From assembly GCA_036262055.1 (NCBI GenBank), contig DATAJP010000001.1, positions 1 to 64,000 of the forward strand: DNA of 64,000 nucleotides, written 5' to 3'. The notes below the pieces were generated by a model. That model made no database searches. It worked only from the letters and a program-made list of their open reading frames with translations, and was not told the DNA's origin. The translations under genes were made by a program, and so were the position numbers. Within the stretch, counting starts at the first letter, position 1. Each line of letters starts with the position of its first letter. Below are positions 47,480-56,063 of this stretch, in pieces. The DNA comes from Ignavibacteria bacterium (GTDB lineage Bacteria; Bacteroidota; Ignavibacteria; Tepidaquicellales; Tepidaquicellaceae).

Positions 47480-48442
47480 ATGATAGAACCTGTAGTAATA
47501 TCAACCTGGAAACACGGGATAGCAGCTAACGAAGCGGCATATAAAATTTTAAAAGCCGGTGGCAACTCGCTTGATGCAGTAGAGCAGGGGGTTAAAGTTG
47601 CAGAAGACGACCCCGAAGTTTTGAGCGTCGGATACGGTGGATTGCCTGATGACAAAGGAATCGTAACGCTTGATGCGGCATTGATGGATTGGAAAGCAAG
47701 AATAGGTTCTGTGATTTTTGTTGAGAACATTAAAAACCCTATTTCACTTGCGCGTCTTGTGCTTGAAGATACAAACCATACGATACTTGCAGGCGACGGG
47801 GCTTATGAGTTCGCACTGAAAAAAGGATTTAAATCGGAAAATTTATTAACGGAAAATTCATTAAAGAAATATAACGATTGGAAGGCATCAGGTTCGGATA
47901 AACCTGAGGAAATGCATACCGATGATTTTAAATTAACGAAAGCGAAAACAGATTTAATAAATGAAGATGGTCATCACGATACAATCGGTATGGTTGCAAT
48001 AGATAATGAAGGGCATGTATCGGCATCATGCACAACAAGCGGAATGGCATGGAAGCTTCACGGGAGAGTAGGTGACACACCCATTATCGGAGCAGGACTT
48101 TATGTGGATGGTGAAGTCGGCGGGGCAGCATCTACAGGCAGAGGCGAAGAATGTATCCGCGCCTGCGGAAGTTTTTTAATTGTGGAAATGATGCGTCTTG
48201 GTGTTTCACCCAAAGATGCGTGCAGGATTGCCTGTGAGCGTGTTTATAAATTAAATTTATTATCGGATAAAAACCGCGACCATATTTATCAGGTCGGATT
48301 TATTGCGCTTAACACAAAAGGTGAATGGGGAGCTTACAGTGTGCGTGAAGGATTTCAATATGCTGTTTATGAAAAAAATAAAAATGAACTTCATAACAGC
48401 AATTTTTATTTGAATGAAAAATTCGAAGTTACGGATTTATAA
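47480..48442 (+). CDS. N4-(beta-N-acetylglucosaminyl)-L-asparaginase family Ntn-hydrolase
   Basis: 320 aa from ATG 47480. That start is preferred over a GTG at 47423, which lies inside an inverted repeat, because the family normally begins close to PVVISTWKHG. The self-cleavage/nucleophile site is Asp-Thr168 in HHDTIGMVAIDNEG, and GDTPIIGAGLYVD and GGAASTGRGEECI follow. It cleaves GlcNAc-Asn bonds or related isoaspartyl/asparagine substrates after autoprocessing. No signal peptide is seen. Confidence 0.88.
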   Translation: MIEPVVISTWKHGIAANEAAYKILKAGGNSLDAVEQGVKVAEDDPEVLSVGYGGLPDDKGIVTLDAALMDWKARIGSVIFVENIKNPISLARLVLEDTNHTILAGDGAYEFALKKGFKSENLLTENSLKKYNDWKASGSDKPEEMHTDDFKLTKAKTDLINEDGHHDTIGMVAIDNEGHVSASCTTSGMAWKLHGRVGDTPIIGAGLYVDGEVGGAASTGRGEECIRACGSFLIVEMMRLGVSPKDACRIACERVYKLNLLSDKNRDHIYQVGFIALNTKGEWGAYSVREGFQYAVYEKNKNELHNSNFYLNEKFEVTDL

Positions 48443-48604
48443 TTTAACTTTGTAACGAGGCACAAAGACGCGAAGAAAATACTTGCCACGAATTAACACG
48501 AATTGCACTAAAAAATTTTTTATTTTGGCATAAAAGCACGAAGCCACGAAGAAAAAATTAAAGAAGACTTTGAGTCTTCGAGTCTTTGCGGCAAAAAAAC
48601 TGAA
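48443..48604. repeat. Repeat-bearing intergenic stretch
   Basis: Contains GCCACGAATTAACACGAAT (48485-48503), repeated exactly at 61506-61524, several ACGAAG words, and a small hairpin GAAGACT-TTG-AGTCTTC (48563-48579). No ORF is supported. Looks like accumulated dispersed repeats ahead of the amidohydrolase-like gene. Confidence 0.7.
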
Positions 48605-50392
48605 ATGGATAAATTCAAATTCATAAAAAACGCTTTGGTTCTAACCCTCGACAGCAAAAAGTCGGCGGGGTATTTTAACATTCTAATCAAGAATGATAAA
48701 ATTGCCGAAGTATATTATAAAAATGAATTATCAGAAAATGTCCTACGAGAAAGATACCCTGACCTTGAAGTTTACGACTTCAAGAACAAAATAATAATGC
48801 CTGCCTTTTTTAATTCGTTTAAGAACTCCTCTTATAATTATGCTTACGTTTATTTAAGAAAGACAACTTACTCAACTCTTTCATCAAATATTTCTTTACG
48901 TCTTCTTGATAAATTTTTCTGTTCAAAGATTAATGAAATTTATCTTAAAGATTTATTCACGGTAAATTTTACTCAGGGATTGTTGAATGGCGAACTTATG
49001 GTTGCAGAATCATCGCCTTATGTAACCCGTGATTTTTACCGAACTTTTCTTGAAGAAAACGAAACCATACGCCAGTCGGTTATTTATACTTTATATGACA
49101 CTTTTCTGATAAATCATTTCAAGACTGCAAAGAATTTCTTTCTGCTCGGGTTGAAAGCGGAGGAACGTTTAAATAATTATTCGTTAAGTTATCTCAGAAA
49201 AAACCTCAAAGAAGGCGAGAACAAATTACTTCTTGAAATTTTTAACACGGGCTATTATTCCGAAGAAGCAAAAAGAAATTTCAACAGGAGCTTAATAAAA
49301 ATTCTGAATGAATACGGATTGCTTTCAAATAATTTAATTATAACCAACCCGTCTTATATTTATTTAACTGAAATTGAAAGATTATATAATGCGGGTGTTA
49401 ATGTTATTTTCAGTCCGTCTGATTTTTTCAGAATTGCAGAACGCAACATTGAATTTGAGGAGCTTATAAAATCTAATATAAATATTTGCATAGGAACAGG
49501 ATATCTGGGCAGAGGAGTTCTTGAGGAAATTAAAACACTTGCCGGTCTGCTTTTCAAAAGCGGATTTTCGTATGAAGGCTATCTTAGGATGGCAGTTTCC
49601 AATCCCGCGAAGATGTTTGGCTTAACAGACATAATCGGTAGCATTGAAAGAAATAAAATTGCTAATTTAACGGTTTTTGATGTCAATTCGTTAAATTCGA
49701 TTTTGAATATTCCGGAAATTAAATCCGAAAGAATAGCGGAGTTTATTATAGAGAACCTGACTTCGGAAAATATTTCCGATGTTATTCACCGCGGCAAGTT
49801 GGAAGTCAATAATTATCTTGCGGTGTTTTCCGATATAGAATATACCAAGAGCAACTATAAAAAATTAATCGATATAATATATAAAGAAGGAAAATACTTG
49901 GAGTTCAAGGAAAAATATGTAATGCGTAAAAAAGTTGATGAGATTACAAAGAAACCCGATGAGATTTCCTCAATCTTATCAAATGAACGTTTTAATGTTG
50001 AAGTTGAGCCCAAGCAGGAAGATATTGACGCCGTCAGTGATTTTAAGATTATCGGCAAAAAATCGGGCGAGGTTATTGATACATTTGAAACCGAAAAAGA
50101 ATTTGTATCCGATTTAAATATCGAAGACATAATTCTCAACGAAATCGGTTTTATCGGTGAAGGTTTGAATTTCAATATTCCGTCGCTTCTCAAAATACCC
50201 GATGCAAAATCCGAGATGCTCAAAACTTTGCGTCCTGCAACCGAAACCATAGCGGAAAATTATTCAACTGTTTCTGAAGCAGAAGCGGGAAAAAATATAA
50301 AACGTGAATCTGAAACAAAAACCGGAGAAAAAGAATCCGAAGATGTAGTGTTTAAGAAAGAAGTTTTGAGATTTGGATTTGACGAGGAGTAA
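48605..50392 (+). CDS. Amidohydrolase-fold protein lacking metal ligands (predicted pseudoenzyme)
   Basis: 595 aa. The fold of the chlorohydrolase/cytosine-deaminase group is visible: an N-terminal beta segment, KIIMPAFFNSFKNS where active members have PGFVNAHTH, ITNPSYIYLTEIERLYNAGVNVIFSP where active members keep a His, IGTGYLGRG instead of LGTDG, and the ending NPAKMFGLTDIIGSIERNKIANLTVFD. The HxH pair (positions 72 and 74 are Phe and Asn), the third His and the Asp are absent. A ~170-residue acidic, low-complexity tail follows. Probably a structural or binding protein; role unknown. Confidence 0.7.
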   Translation: MDKFKFIKNALVLTLDSKKSAGYFNILIKNDKIAEVYYKNELSENVLRERYPDLEVYDFKNKIIMPAFFNSFKNSSYNYAYVYLRKTTYSTLSSNISLRLLDKFFCSKINEIYLKDLFTVNFTQGLLNGELMVAESSPYVTRDFYRTFLEENETIRQSVIYTLYDTFLINHFKTAKNFFLLGLKAEERLNNYSLSYLRKNLKEGENKLLLEIFNTGYYSEEAKRNFNRSLIKILNEYGLLSNNLIITNPSYIYLTEIERLYNAGVNVIFSPSDFFRIAERNIEFEELIKSNINICIGTGYLGRGVLEEIKTLAGLLFKSGFSYEGYLRMAVSNPAKMFGLTDIIGSIERNKIANLTVFDVNSLNSILNIPEIKSERIAEFIIENLTSENISDVIHRGKLEVNNYLAVFSDIEYTKSNYKKLIDIIYKEGKYLEFKEKYVMRKKVDEITKKPDEISSILSNERFNVEVEPKQEDIDAVSDFKIIGKKSGEVIDTFETEKEFVSDLNIEDIILNEIGFIGEGLNFNIPSLLKIPDAKSEMLKTLRPATETIAENYSTVSEAEAGKNIKRESETKTGEKESEDVVFKKEVLRFGFDEE

Positions 50393-50419
50393 AATATTTT
50401 CTTAAGACTATTAATAACA

Positions 50420-50445
50420 AAAATGCCCCTGAGAAGGGGCATTTT
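50420..50445. terminator. Bidirectional rho-independent terminator
   Basis: AAAATGCCCCT-GAGA-AGGGGCATTTT, an 11-bp perfect stem with a tetraloop, lies between two convergent genes. A-rich and T-rich flanks allow function on both strands. Confidence 0.9.
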
Positions 50446-50471
50446 GTTTAATACAATGTCATTGAAAATGG

Positions 50472-51965
50472 TTATTTAATCAAAGTCATTCTTTTAACTT
50501 CGGTAAAGTCTCCTGAAATTAATTTATAGAAATAAACTCCTGAAGATAAATTAGCTGCATTAAAATCAACACTGTATGAACCCATGTTCATTTCGCTATT
50601 GACTAATGTAGCAATTTCTTTTCCCATTATATCATAAACTTTTAAGGATACATATTCTGATTTAGGAATACTGAAGTTAATTGTTGTTGACGGGTTGAAC
50701 GGGTTAGGATAATTTTGCGACAATGAATAATTGTCAGCAATTGTATTATTATTTCTTATGCCGGTAATAGCATCATATCTGTCAAAATAAACTCTTCGTG
50801 TTCCTGAATTTAAAGCAACAAATACAACTCCGACATCTGCATTGCCTAATTCAATTGCACATGGCGTATAGCCTCTGGTAGAAAATACCGGAGGGTTTTG
50901 AGAAATAGTTGCAGGGGTCGGAAAGGTTGATGGAGTTGTAACCTGGCAGCCAACATACATTAACTTATCTGTTGCGCCAGCACTGTCTTTAACCCAGAAT
51001 AAATCAAGACCGCGGAAAGAACCCGTAGGTGATATTCCTCCTGAGAACCAAAAATTATCAACATTTACATTTGCTGCTATGTCAATCGGAGCTCCAAAAT
51101 TTGTTCCGTTATTAGTGCTTACGATACATTTTAAGGACATTCCCGGGGAAGTTCCTTCAGTGTAAACAATCCATACAACATTCAGATATTTAAAAGGATA
51201 ATACTGCGAACGCGGTGTCCCTGCTGTTAAAACAGCTCCTGAAGGCGAAACAGTTGCCATTGTGCCAGGACCTGATTCTCTATATCCGAACCTGTTAATT
51301 ACAGTCATATCATCACCTGCTCCTCTATAGGTTAATGATAAAGTATCGCCTGATGGAGACATAAACATATTTGGTTTCCAGGTACTTGATGAAACTAAAC
51401 CTGCTCCGCTCCATGTAAAACCGCCGTCAACAGAACCAATTCTTCTCACCTGGTTAAAAGTATTTGACCAGAACAAGTATAAATTATTTGTTGACGATGA
51501 AACAACATCAAAGTGGCTAACATTTGTAGAATCGAATGCATCAAAGGAATTGTTTCCAACGTTAAATCTATAAATTGATCCTGCTATTCTGAAGAAGCAA
51601 TATGTAGAATCTCCGGCTTTTAACATTTTCACCTGGTCTGCAATAAATGCAGGTTGAATGAATGTTCCGTGCTGAGTCCAGTTTGCACCTGAGTTTGTTG
51701 ATTTATAAAAAACCAACCCTCTTCCGTCACTGATTGTAGTATCGTTTATTGCTACCCATATTGTTCCGTCATTGGCTTTAATGCCTCCGATAGGACCTTC
51801 AGGTTCATTATTAACAATCATTACATCATTTCCCCATAAAGGGTTATCCTGTGCAGGCACATTAATATCATGTGAAAATCCGACACTAACATCTTGTGCA
51901 TTAGAAAAGTTGTGAGTTAAAAAAATGAAAGATAAAAAGATAAAAAATTTTGTAAAAATTGACAT
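50472..51965 (-). CDS. Secreted sialidase-like (Asp-box) protein with type IX sorting domain
   Basis: 497 aa. Signal peptide at residues 1-23 (FIFLSFIFLTHNFSNAQ). Asp-box-like motifs STNSGANW, SVDGGFTW and STNNGTNF. C-terminal NYPNPFNP and ending EVKRMTLIK form the Por sorting domain. It resembles the 610-aa protein at 2973-4805 in size and plan. Exported by the type IX system; ligand or substrate unknown. Confidence 0.85.
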   Translation of the reverse strand: MSIFTKFFIFLSFIFLTHNFSNAQDVSVGFSHDINVPAQDNPLWGNDVMIVNNEPEGPIGGIKANDGTIWVAINDTTISDGRGLVFYKSTNSGANWTQHGTFIQPAFIADQVKMLKAGDSTYCFFRIAGSIYRFNVGNNSFDAFDSTNVSHFDVVSSSTNNLYLFWSNTFNQVRRIGSVDGGFTWSGAGLVSSSTWKPNMFMSPSGDTLSLTYRGAGDDMTVINRFGYRESGPGTMATVSPSGAVLTAGTPRSQYYPFKYLNVVWIVYTEGTSPGMSLKCIVSTNNGTNFGAPIDIAANVNVDNFWFSGGISPTGSFRGLDLFWVKDSAGATDKLMYVGCQVTTPSTFPTPATISQNPPVFSTRGYTPCAIELGNADVGVVFVALNSGTRRVYFDRYDAITGIRNNNTIADNYSLSQNYPNPFNPSTTINFSIPKSEYVSLKVYDIMGKEIATLVNSEMNMGSYSVDFNAANLSSGVYFYKLISGDFTEVKRMTLIK

Positions 51966-52045
51966 TTATAACCTCCAATTAGTTTAGAGTTAAATATAAG
52001 GTTAATTTTTTTTTCATTTAACAATAAAATAAATATATCAAATAC

Positions 52046-52345
52046 TTATTTTATCAATTTTTCCAGCACATCCCACGAATAAATTCCGGTGTTGTGTCCG
52101 TCTTTCCAGGTGATTTGGATTGCGTAGTTACCGACAGGTTCAATCTTTTCTATTTCATAGAAACCTTGCGGTTTGAAAGGTGCTTTTATGGGTATGTAGT
52201 TATTAAAAATAACACTCTCGCCTTTGCAGTGAACGCAGGGACACTCATCACGAAGTTTTTGAAGTGATATTTCAGTTGTCTCTCCGCTATCCCATATGAG
52301 TTTTAAGAGGTCATTTGATTTTTGTATTTTTACAGGATATTCCAT
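52046..52345 (-). CDS. DUF971-family (GBBH-like N-terminal) protein
   Basis: 99 aa. The domain found at the N-terminus of gamma-butyrobetaine hydroxylase and in stand-alone bacterial proteins: LIWDSGETTEISLQKLRDECPCVHCKGE, then IQITWKDGHNTGIYSWDVLEKL. The CPCVHC cysteines could bind a metal or iron-sulfur centre; stand-alone members are linked to iron-sulfur protein maturation. Six bases downstream of the MFS gene. Confidence 0.9.
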   Translation of the reverse strand: MEYPVKIQKSNDLLKLIWDSGETTEISLQKLRDECPCVHCKGESVIFNNYIPIKAPFKPQGFYEIEKIEPVGNYAIQITWKDGHNTGIYSWDVLEKLIK

Positions 52346-52351
52346 AATTAA

Positions 52352-53632
52352 TTAGCTGTCTACTTTTTCCAATGCTTCATCGATTCGTTTCACATCATCC
52401 GTTCCGTTAGCTGCCGGAATTACTTTGTGTATGTCAGGGTCTTTTATTGGAGTTTTGTAATCAGTGAATTTAAAATATATATATAATGTATTAATGAGCA
52501 TTATCGCTCCTGAAAACCAGAATATATGATGAAGATGGATTTTGAAAACTATTGCTGAACAAAGCAAAGGTCCAATCATATTCCCGAACAGAGTAAAGCT
52601 TGATGCAATTCCCATCATTCCACCTTTGCGGTCTTCGGGAGCGTTCTTGCTTATGTAAGAATAAAATACCGGCACAAGTCCGCCGACACAAAATCCTAAA
52701 AATGCTCTCACGGGATATAATAAATAAACGATCGGAACTAAATTGTGAAGAAAATATGCAGCCGATGCACATGACATTGCAACAAGAATATTTTTTTTAT
52801 ATCCTTTCCTGTCAACACGCTTTCCCCACCAGGGAGATGAGATGACGGTGAATATTCCTGTGATTCCGAAAATCGAACCTGTGATGGTTCCCATATAAGC
52901 AAAATCAATTTCAAACGTTTCAATGAATAATGCAAATATAGGCTGAGCAAGTGAAATTGAAATGGTTACAAGCGAAATTGAAGTTAATGCAAGAATTAAT
53001 TTTTTATTTTTAAAAGCATACTCAACATTTTTAAATAAAGAAAATCCTGCGGGCTTAAATTCTCGGACAGGTTCTTTAACGTTAATCCATACCATGAATC
53101 CGCTTATAAGGCAAATTACCGATGTTATGAAGAAAACATTTCTGTGTGATGTGATGTCGGCAAGAAATCCTCCGATGAGAGGTCCGATTACAGTGCCTGC
53201 TGAAATTGATGTCTGCAAAATACCAATTGCATAACCGGATTTTTCTTTAGGTGTGCTTGCAGATACAAGCGCAAGTGATGCAGCGATAAAACCGCTTACA
53301 CCGCCCTGAACCATTCTGAAGACTAAAAGCTGGTAGACATTTGCAGATAAGCCGATTAATAATTGAGAGATTGCAAGACCGAAACAAGCACGGAGAACCA
53401 TCGGTTTTCTTCCATATTTATCACCGACAGAACCCCAGATTGGAGTGAAGATAAAGGAAAGTATGAACGGTGCTGCGAATACAAGCCCGCTCCAATGTTC
53501 GACCTCTTTCGGGTCGGTTACGCCTAATTCTCTGACATAGAAGGGGAGGAAAGGGATTACCATACTCATTCCAATCATAGCAAAGAACTGCGCAAACCAA
53601 ATACTATATAGATTCTTACGCCAAAACTCCAT
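52352..53632 (-). CDS. MFS transporter (DHA1/multidrug-type)
   Basis: 426 aa, about twelve membrane helices. The conserved loop between helices 2 and 3 reads GSVGDKYGRKPMVLRA, with a second half-repeat WWGKRVDRKGYKKNI. ISAGTVIGPLIGGFLAD is the motif C of drug antiporters. Proton-driven export of small molecules is likely; the substrate is unknown. It has its own upstream region facing glgP. Confidence 0.9.
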   Translation of the reverse strand: MEFWRKNLYSIWFAQFFAMIGMSMVIPFLPFYVRELGVTDPKEVEHWSGLVFAAPFILSFIFTPIWGSVGDKYGRKPMVLRACFGLAISQLLIGLSANVYQLLVFRMVQGGVSGFIAASLALVSASTPKEKSGYAIGILQTSISAGTVIGPLIGGFLADITSHRNVFFITSVICLISGFMVWINVKEPVREFKPAGFSLFKNVEYAFKNKKLILALTSISLVTISISLAQPIFALFIETFEIDFAYMGTITGSIFGITGIFTVISSPWWGKRVDRKGYKKNILVAMSCASAAYFLHNLVPIVYLLYPVRAFLGFCVGGLVPVFYSYISKNAPEDRKGGMMGIASSFTLFGNMIGPLLCSAIVFKIHLHHIFWFSGAIMLINTLYIYFKFTDYKTPIKDPDIHKVIPAANGTDDVKRIDEALEKVDS

Positions 53633-53778
53633 TTCAATGTAAAATACTCAATTCTATGATTAGTATAAATTCATTTGATTTTACACTAAACCAAACAAAA
53701 TTAAAAATTTTGCAATAGAAATATTGTTTTATAAATTTTAATTTGAAAATTCCCTTTTTTGAAATAATTTTATTCTGA

Positions 53779-55887
53779 ATGCAAGAAATAATAAATCAAT
53801 TACGCGAGCTTTCTTTTAATCTTTACTGGTCATGGACAAACGATTTTTATGAAATTTTTGAGGAAATAAATAAAGATACATGGATTTGGTCTCAGAAAAA
53901 TCCGGTTAAGTTTCTTGAAGTAATTAACCATCAGTATCTTTTCGACATGGTTGAGAAAAGAAACTTAAACGAAAAAATCACAAGCGTATATGTTAATTAT
54001 AAAAAATATTTATCGGAGAAAAAATATTACGATGCAATTTTAGAAGTAAACAATAAACCTAAAGATAATTCACCCCAGATTTGTTATTTGTCGGCAGAAT
54101 TCGGAATCACAAAATGTTTAAAATTTTATTCCGGCGGTCTGGGTGTTCTTTCGGGAGACCATCTCAAATCATCAGCAGACCTCGGCTTGCCTCTTGTTGC
54201 TGTTGGTCTTGGATATCTTTACGGATACTTTACTCAGTTCATAACAGATAAAGGCGTTCAATCGGAGCTTTATGAAAAAAGTGATTTCCACAGAATGCCG
54301 ATGAATCTTTTGACGGATGACCATTATAAACCAGTTAAAGTTTCAATCGAACTTCCCGGTAGAATAGTAAAAGCTCAGGTCTGGGTTGTGAAGCTTGGAA
54401 ATGTAAAGCTTTATCTTCTCGATACCTTTGTAGATGAGAACATGGTTGACGACAAAAGAATAACGGATATACTTTACGGCGGCAACATCGAAAAAAGAAT
54501 TCAACAGGAAATTCTGCTTGGCATTGGAGGTAAGCGGTTGATGAATATGCTGGGGTATGACATAAAAACGTATCACATGAATGAGGGGCATTCGGCGTTT
54601 CTATGCTTTGAAAGAATTAAAACGACGATGCAAAAAAATAATGTTTCGTTTGCTGAAGCAAAGAAGATTTGTTATGAATCAAATATTTTTACAACGCATA
54701 CCCCGGTTCCTGCGGGTATAGATATTTTCACGCGAGAAATGATGGAGCTTTATTTTAAGGATTATGCGGAGAAGCAGCTGAAAATTTCTTTTGATGAGCT
54801 TTTCTATGAAGGAGATTTAATCAGGAATGATGAAGATAATGATAAATTCAACATGGCTTATCTTGCGATTAATAATTCAAAATATGTGAACGGCGTAAGC
54901 AAACTTCACGGCGAAGTATCGCGTAAAATGTGGGATTTACCAAAAGACAGAACACAAATAAAAAGCATAACCAACGGCATCCATACTCTATCATTCATTT
55001 CAAAAACTTCCGAGAGCTTGTATGAAAAATATTATGGACATGACTGGCTTAAGAAAGAAAAAATATGGGAAGCTATCAGCAATCTTTCTGATACTGACAT
55101 CTGGAGAATGAGAAGGCGCAACAGATTAGAGCTTATAAAATTTGTCAGGAATAAAACTTATGATATACTTGTGAGCAAAGGAGAATACGACGAGTACTCT
55201 ACGGATTTATCGGATATACTGAATGAAAACGCTCTGACAATCGGGTTCGCGAGAAGATTTGCTACATATAAAAGAGGGACACTTATTTTCAAAGACCTTG
55301 AGCGGTTGAAAAAAATAATTTCAAACGAATCTATGCCTGTTCAGTTTGTTTTTTCAGGCAAAGCTCATCCCAAAGATATGGAAGGAAAATATTTTATCGA
55401 AGAAATCATATCTTTTACCCAGCAGGAAGAATTTAAAAACAAAATAATTTTCTTAGAAAATTACGAACTTGATGTTGCAAAAAAACTTGTTCACGGCTGT
55501 GACCTATGGCTCAACAATCCGCGTCGTCCTCACGAAGCGTCGGGAACAAGCGGAATGAAAGTCATTCCTAACGGCGGATTGAACTTCAGCATACTTGACG
55601 GATGGTGGGCTGAGGCATACTCACCTGATTATGGCTGGAAAATTGACAGTGTTTCCGAATCTGAAAATCTAACGCAGGAAGAAAAAGACTGGGTTGAAGT
55701 TAACTCAATGTATTCTGTTCTCGAAAATGAAATTATCCCAACATTTTATTTGCGAAATGAAAAGAACATCCCTGTCCAATGGATTTCAAAAATAAAAAAT
55801 TCAATGAGAGACCTTGCAGGATATTTCAACACCGGCAGAATGGTGAGAGAATACTTTGAGGAGTTCTATAGCAAATCTCTTCTTTGA
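53779..55887 (+). CDS. glgP: Alpha-glucan phosphorylase (GT35, short archaeal/Thermus-type)
   Basis: 702 aa. The N-terminal DUF3417-like segment (LRELSFNLYWSW) is typical of the alpha-glucan phosphorylases that are shorter than E. coli GlgP. Core motifs: CYLSAEFGITKCLKFYSGGLGVLSGDHLKS, HMNEGHSAFL, FTTHTPVPAGIDIF, and the PLP-binding region HEASGTSGMKVIPNGGLNFSILDGWW. It releases glucose-1-phosphate from storage glucan. Gene symbol by function; no other glg gene is adjacent. Confidence 0.92.
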   Translation: MQEIINQLRELSFNLYWSWTNDFYEIFEEINKDTWIWSQKNPVKFLEVINHQYLFDMVEKRNLNEKITSVYVNYKKYLSEKKYYDAILEVNNKPKDNSPQICYLSAEFGITKCLKFYSGGLGVLSGDHLKSSADLGLPLVAVGLGYLYGYFTQFITDKGVQSELYEKSDFHRMPMNLLTDDHYKPVKVSIELPGRIVKAQVWVVKLGNVKLYLLDTFVDENMVDDKRITDILYGGNIEKRIQQEILLGIGGKRLMNMLGYDIKTYHMNEGHSAFLCFERIKTTMQKNNVSFAEAKKICYESNIFTTHTPVPAGIDIFTREMMELYFKDYAEKQLKISFDELFYEGDLIRNDEDNDKFNMAYLAINNSKYVNGVSKLHGEVSRKMWDLPKDRTQIKSITNGIHTLSFISKTSESLYEKYYGHDWLKKEKIWEAISNLSDTDIWRMRRRNRLELIKFVRNKTYDILVSKGEYDEYSTDLSDILNENALTIGFARRFATYKRGTLIFKDLERLKKIISNESMPVQFVFSGKAHPKDMEGKYFIEEIISFTQQEEFKNKIIFLENYELDVAKKLVHGCDLWLNNPRRPHEASGTSGMKVIPNGGLNFSILDGWWAEAYSPDYGWKIDSVSESENLTQEEKDWVEVNSMYSVLENEIIPTFYLRNEKNIPVQWISKIKNSMRDLAGYFNTGRMVREYFEEFYSKSLL

Positions 55888-56017
55888 TTACAGAATATTG
55901 ATTTCGTATTTCAGATTTTAAATATTACATTTATTCATTACGCATTACATATTGCTAAGTATATTACTAATTGCAAATTGCTCATTGCAAATTGTTAATT
56001 GTTTAAGTATGTTATTT

Positions 56018-56045
56018 TTGACAAGTGAACATTCATCTTTATAAT
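56018..56045 (+). promoter_or_regulatory. Consensus sigma-70-type promoter for the 827-aa cargo gene
   Basis: TTGACA (56018-56023), 16-bp spacer, TATAAT (56040-56045), exact consensus in both boxes, 18 bases before the ATG at 56064. The predicted leader is only about a dozen bases. Just upstream is a stretch with the word ATTGCAAATTG repeated. Confidence 0.7.
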
Positions 56046-56063
56046 TAAAAACAAGCATTTCAA

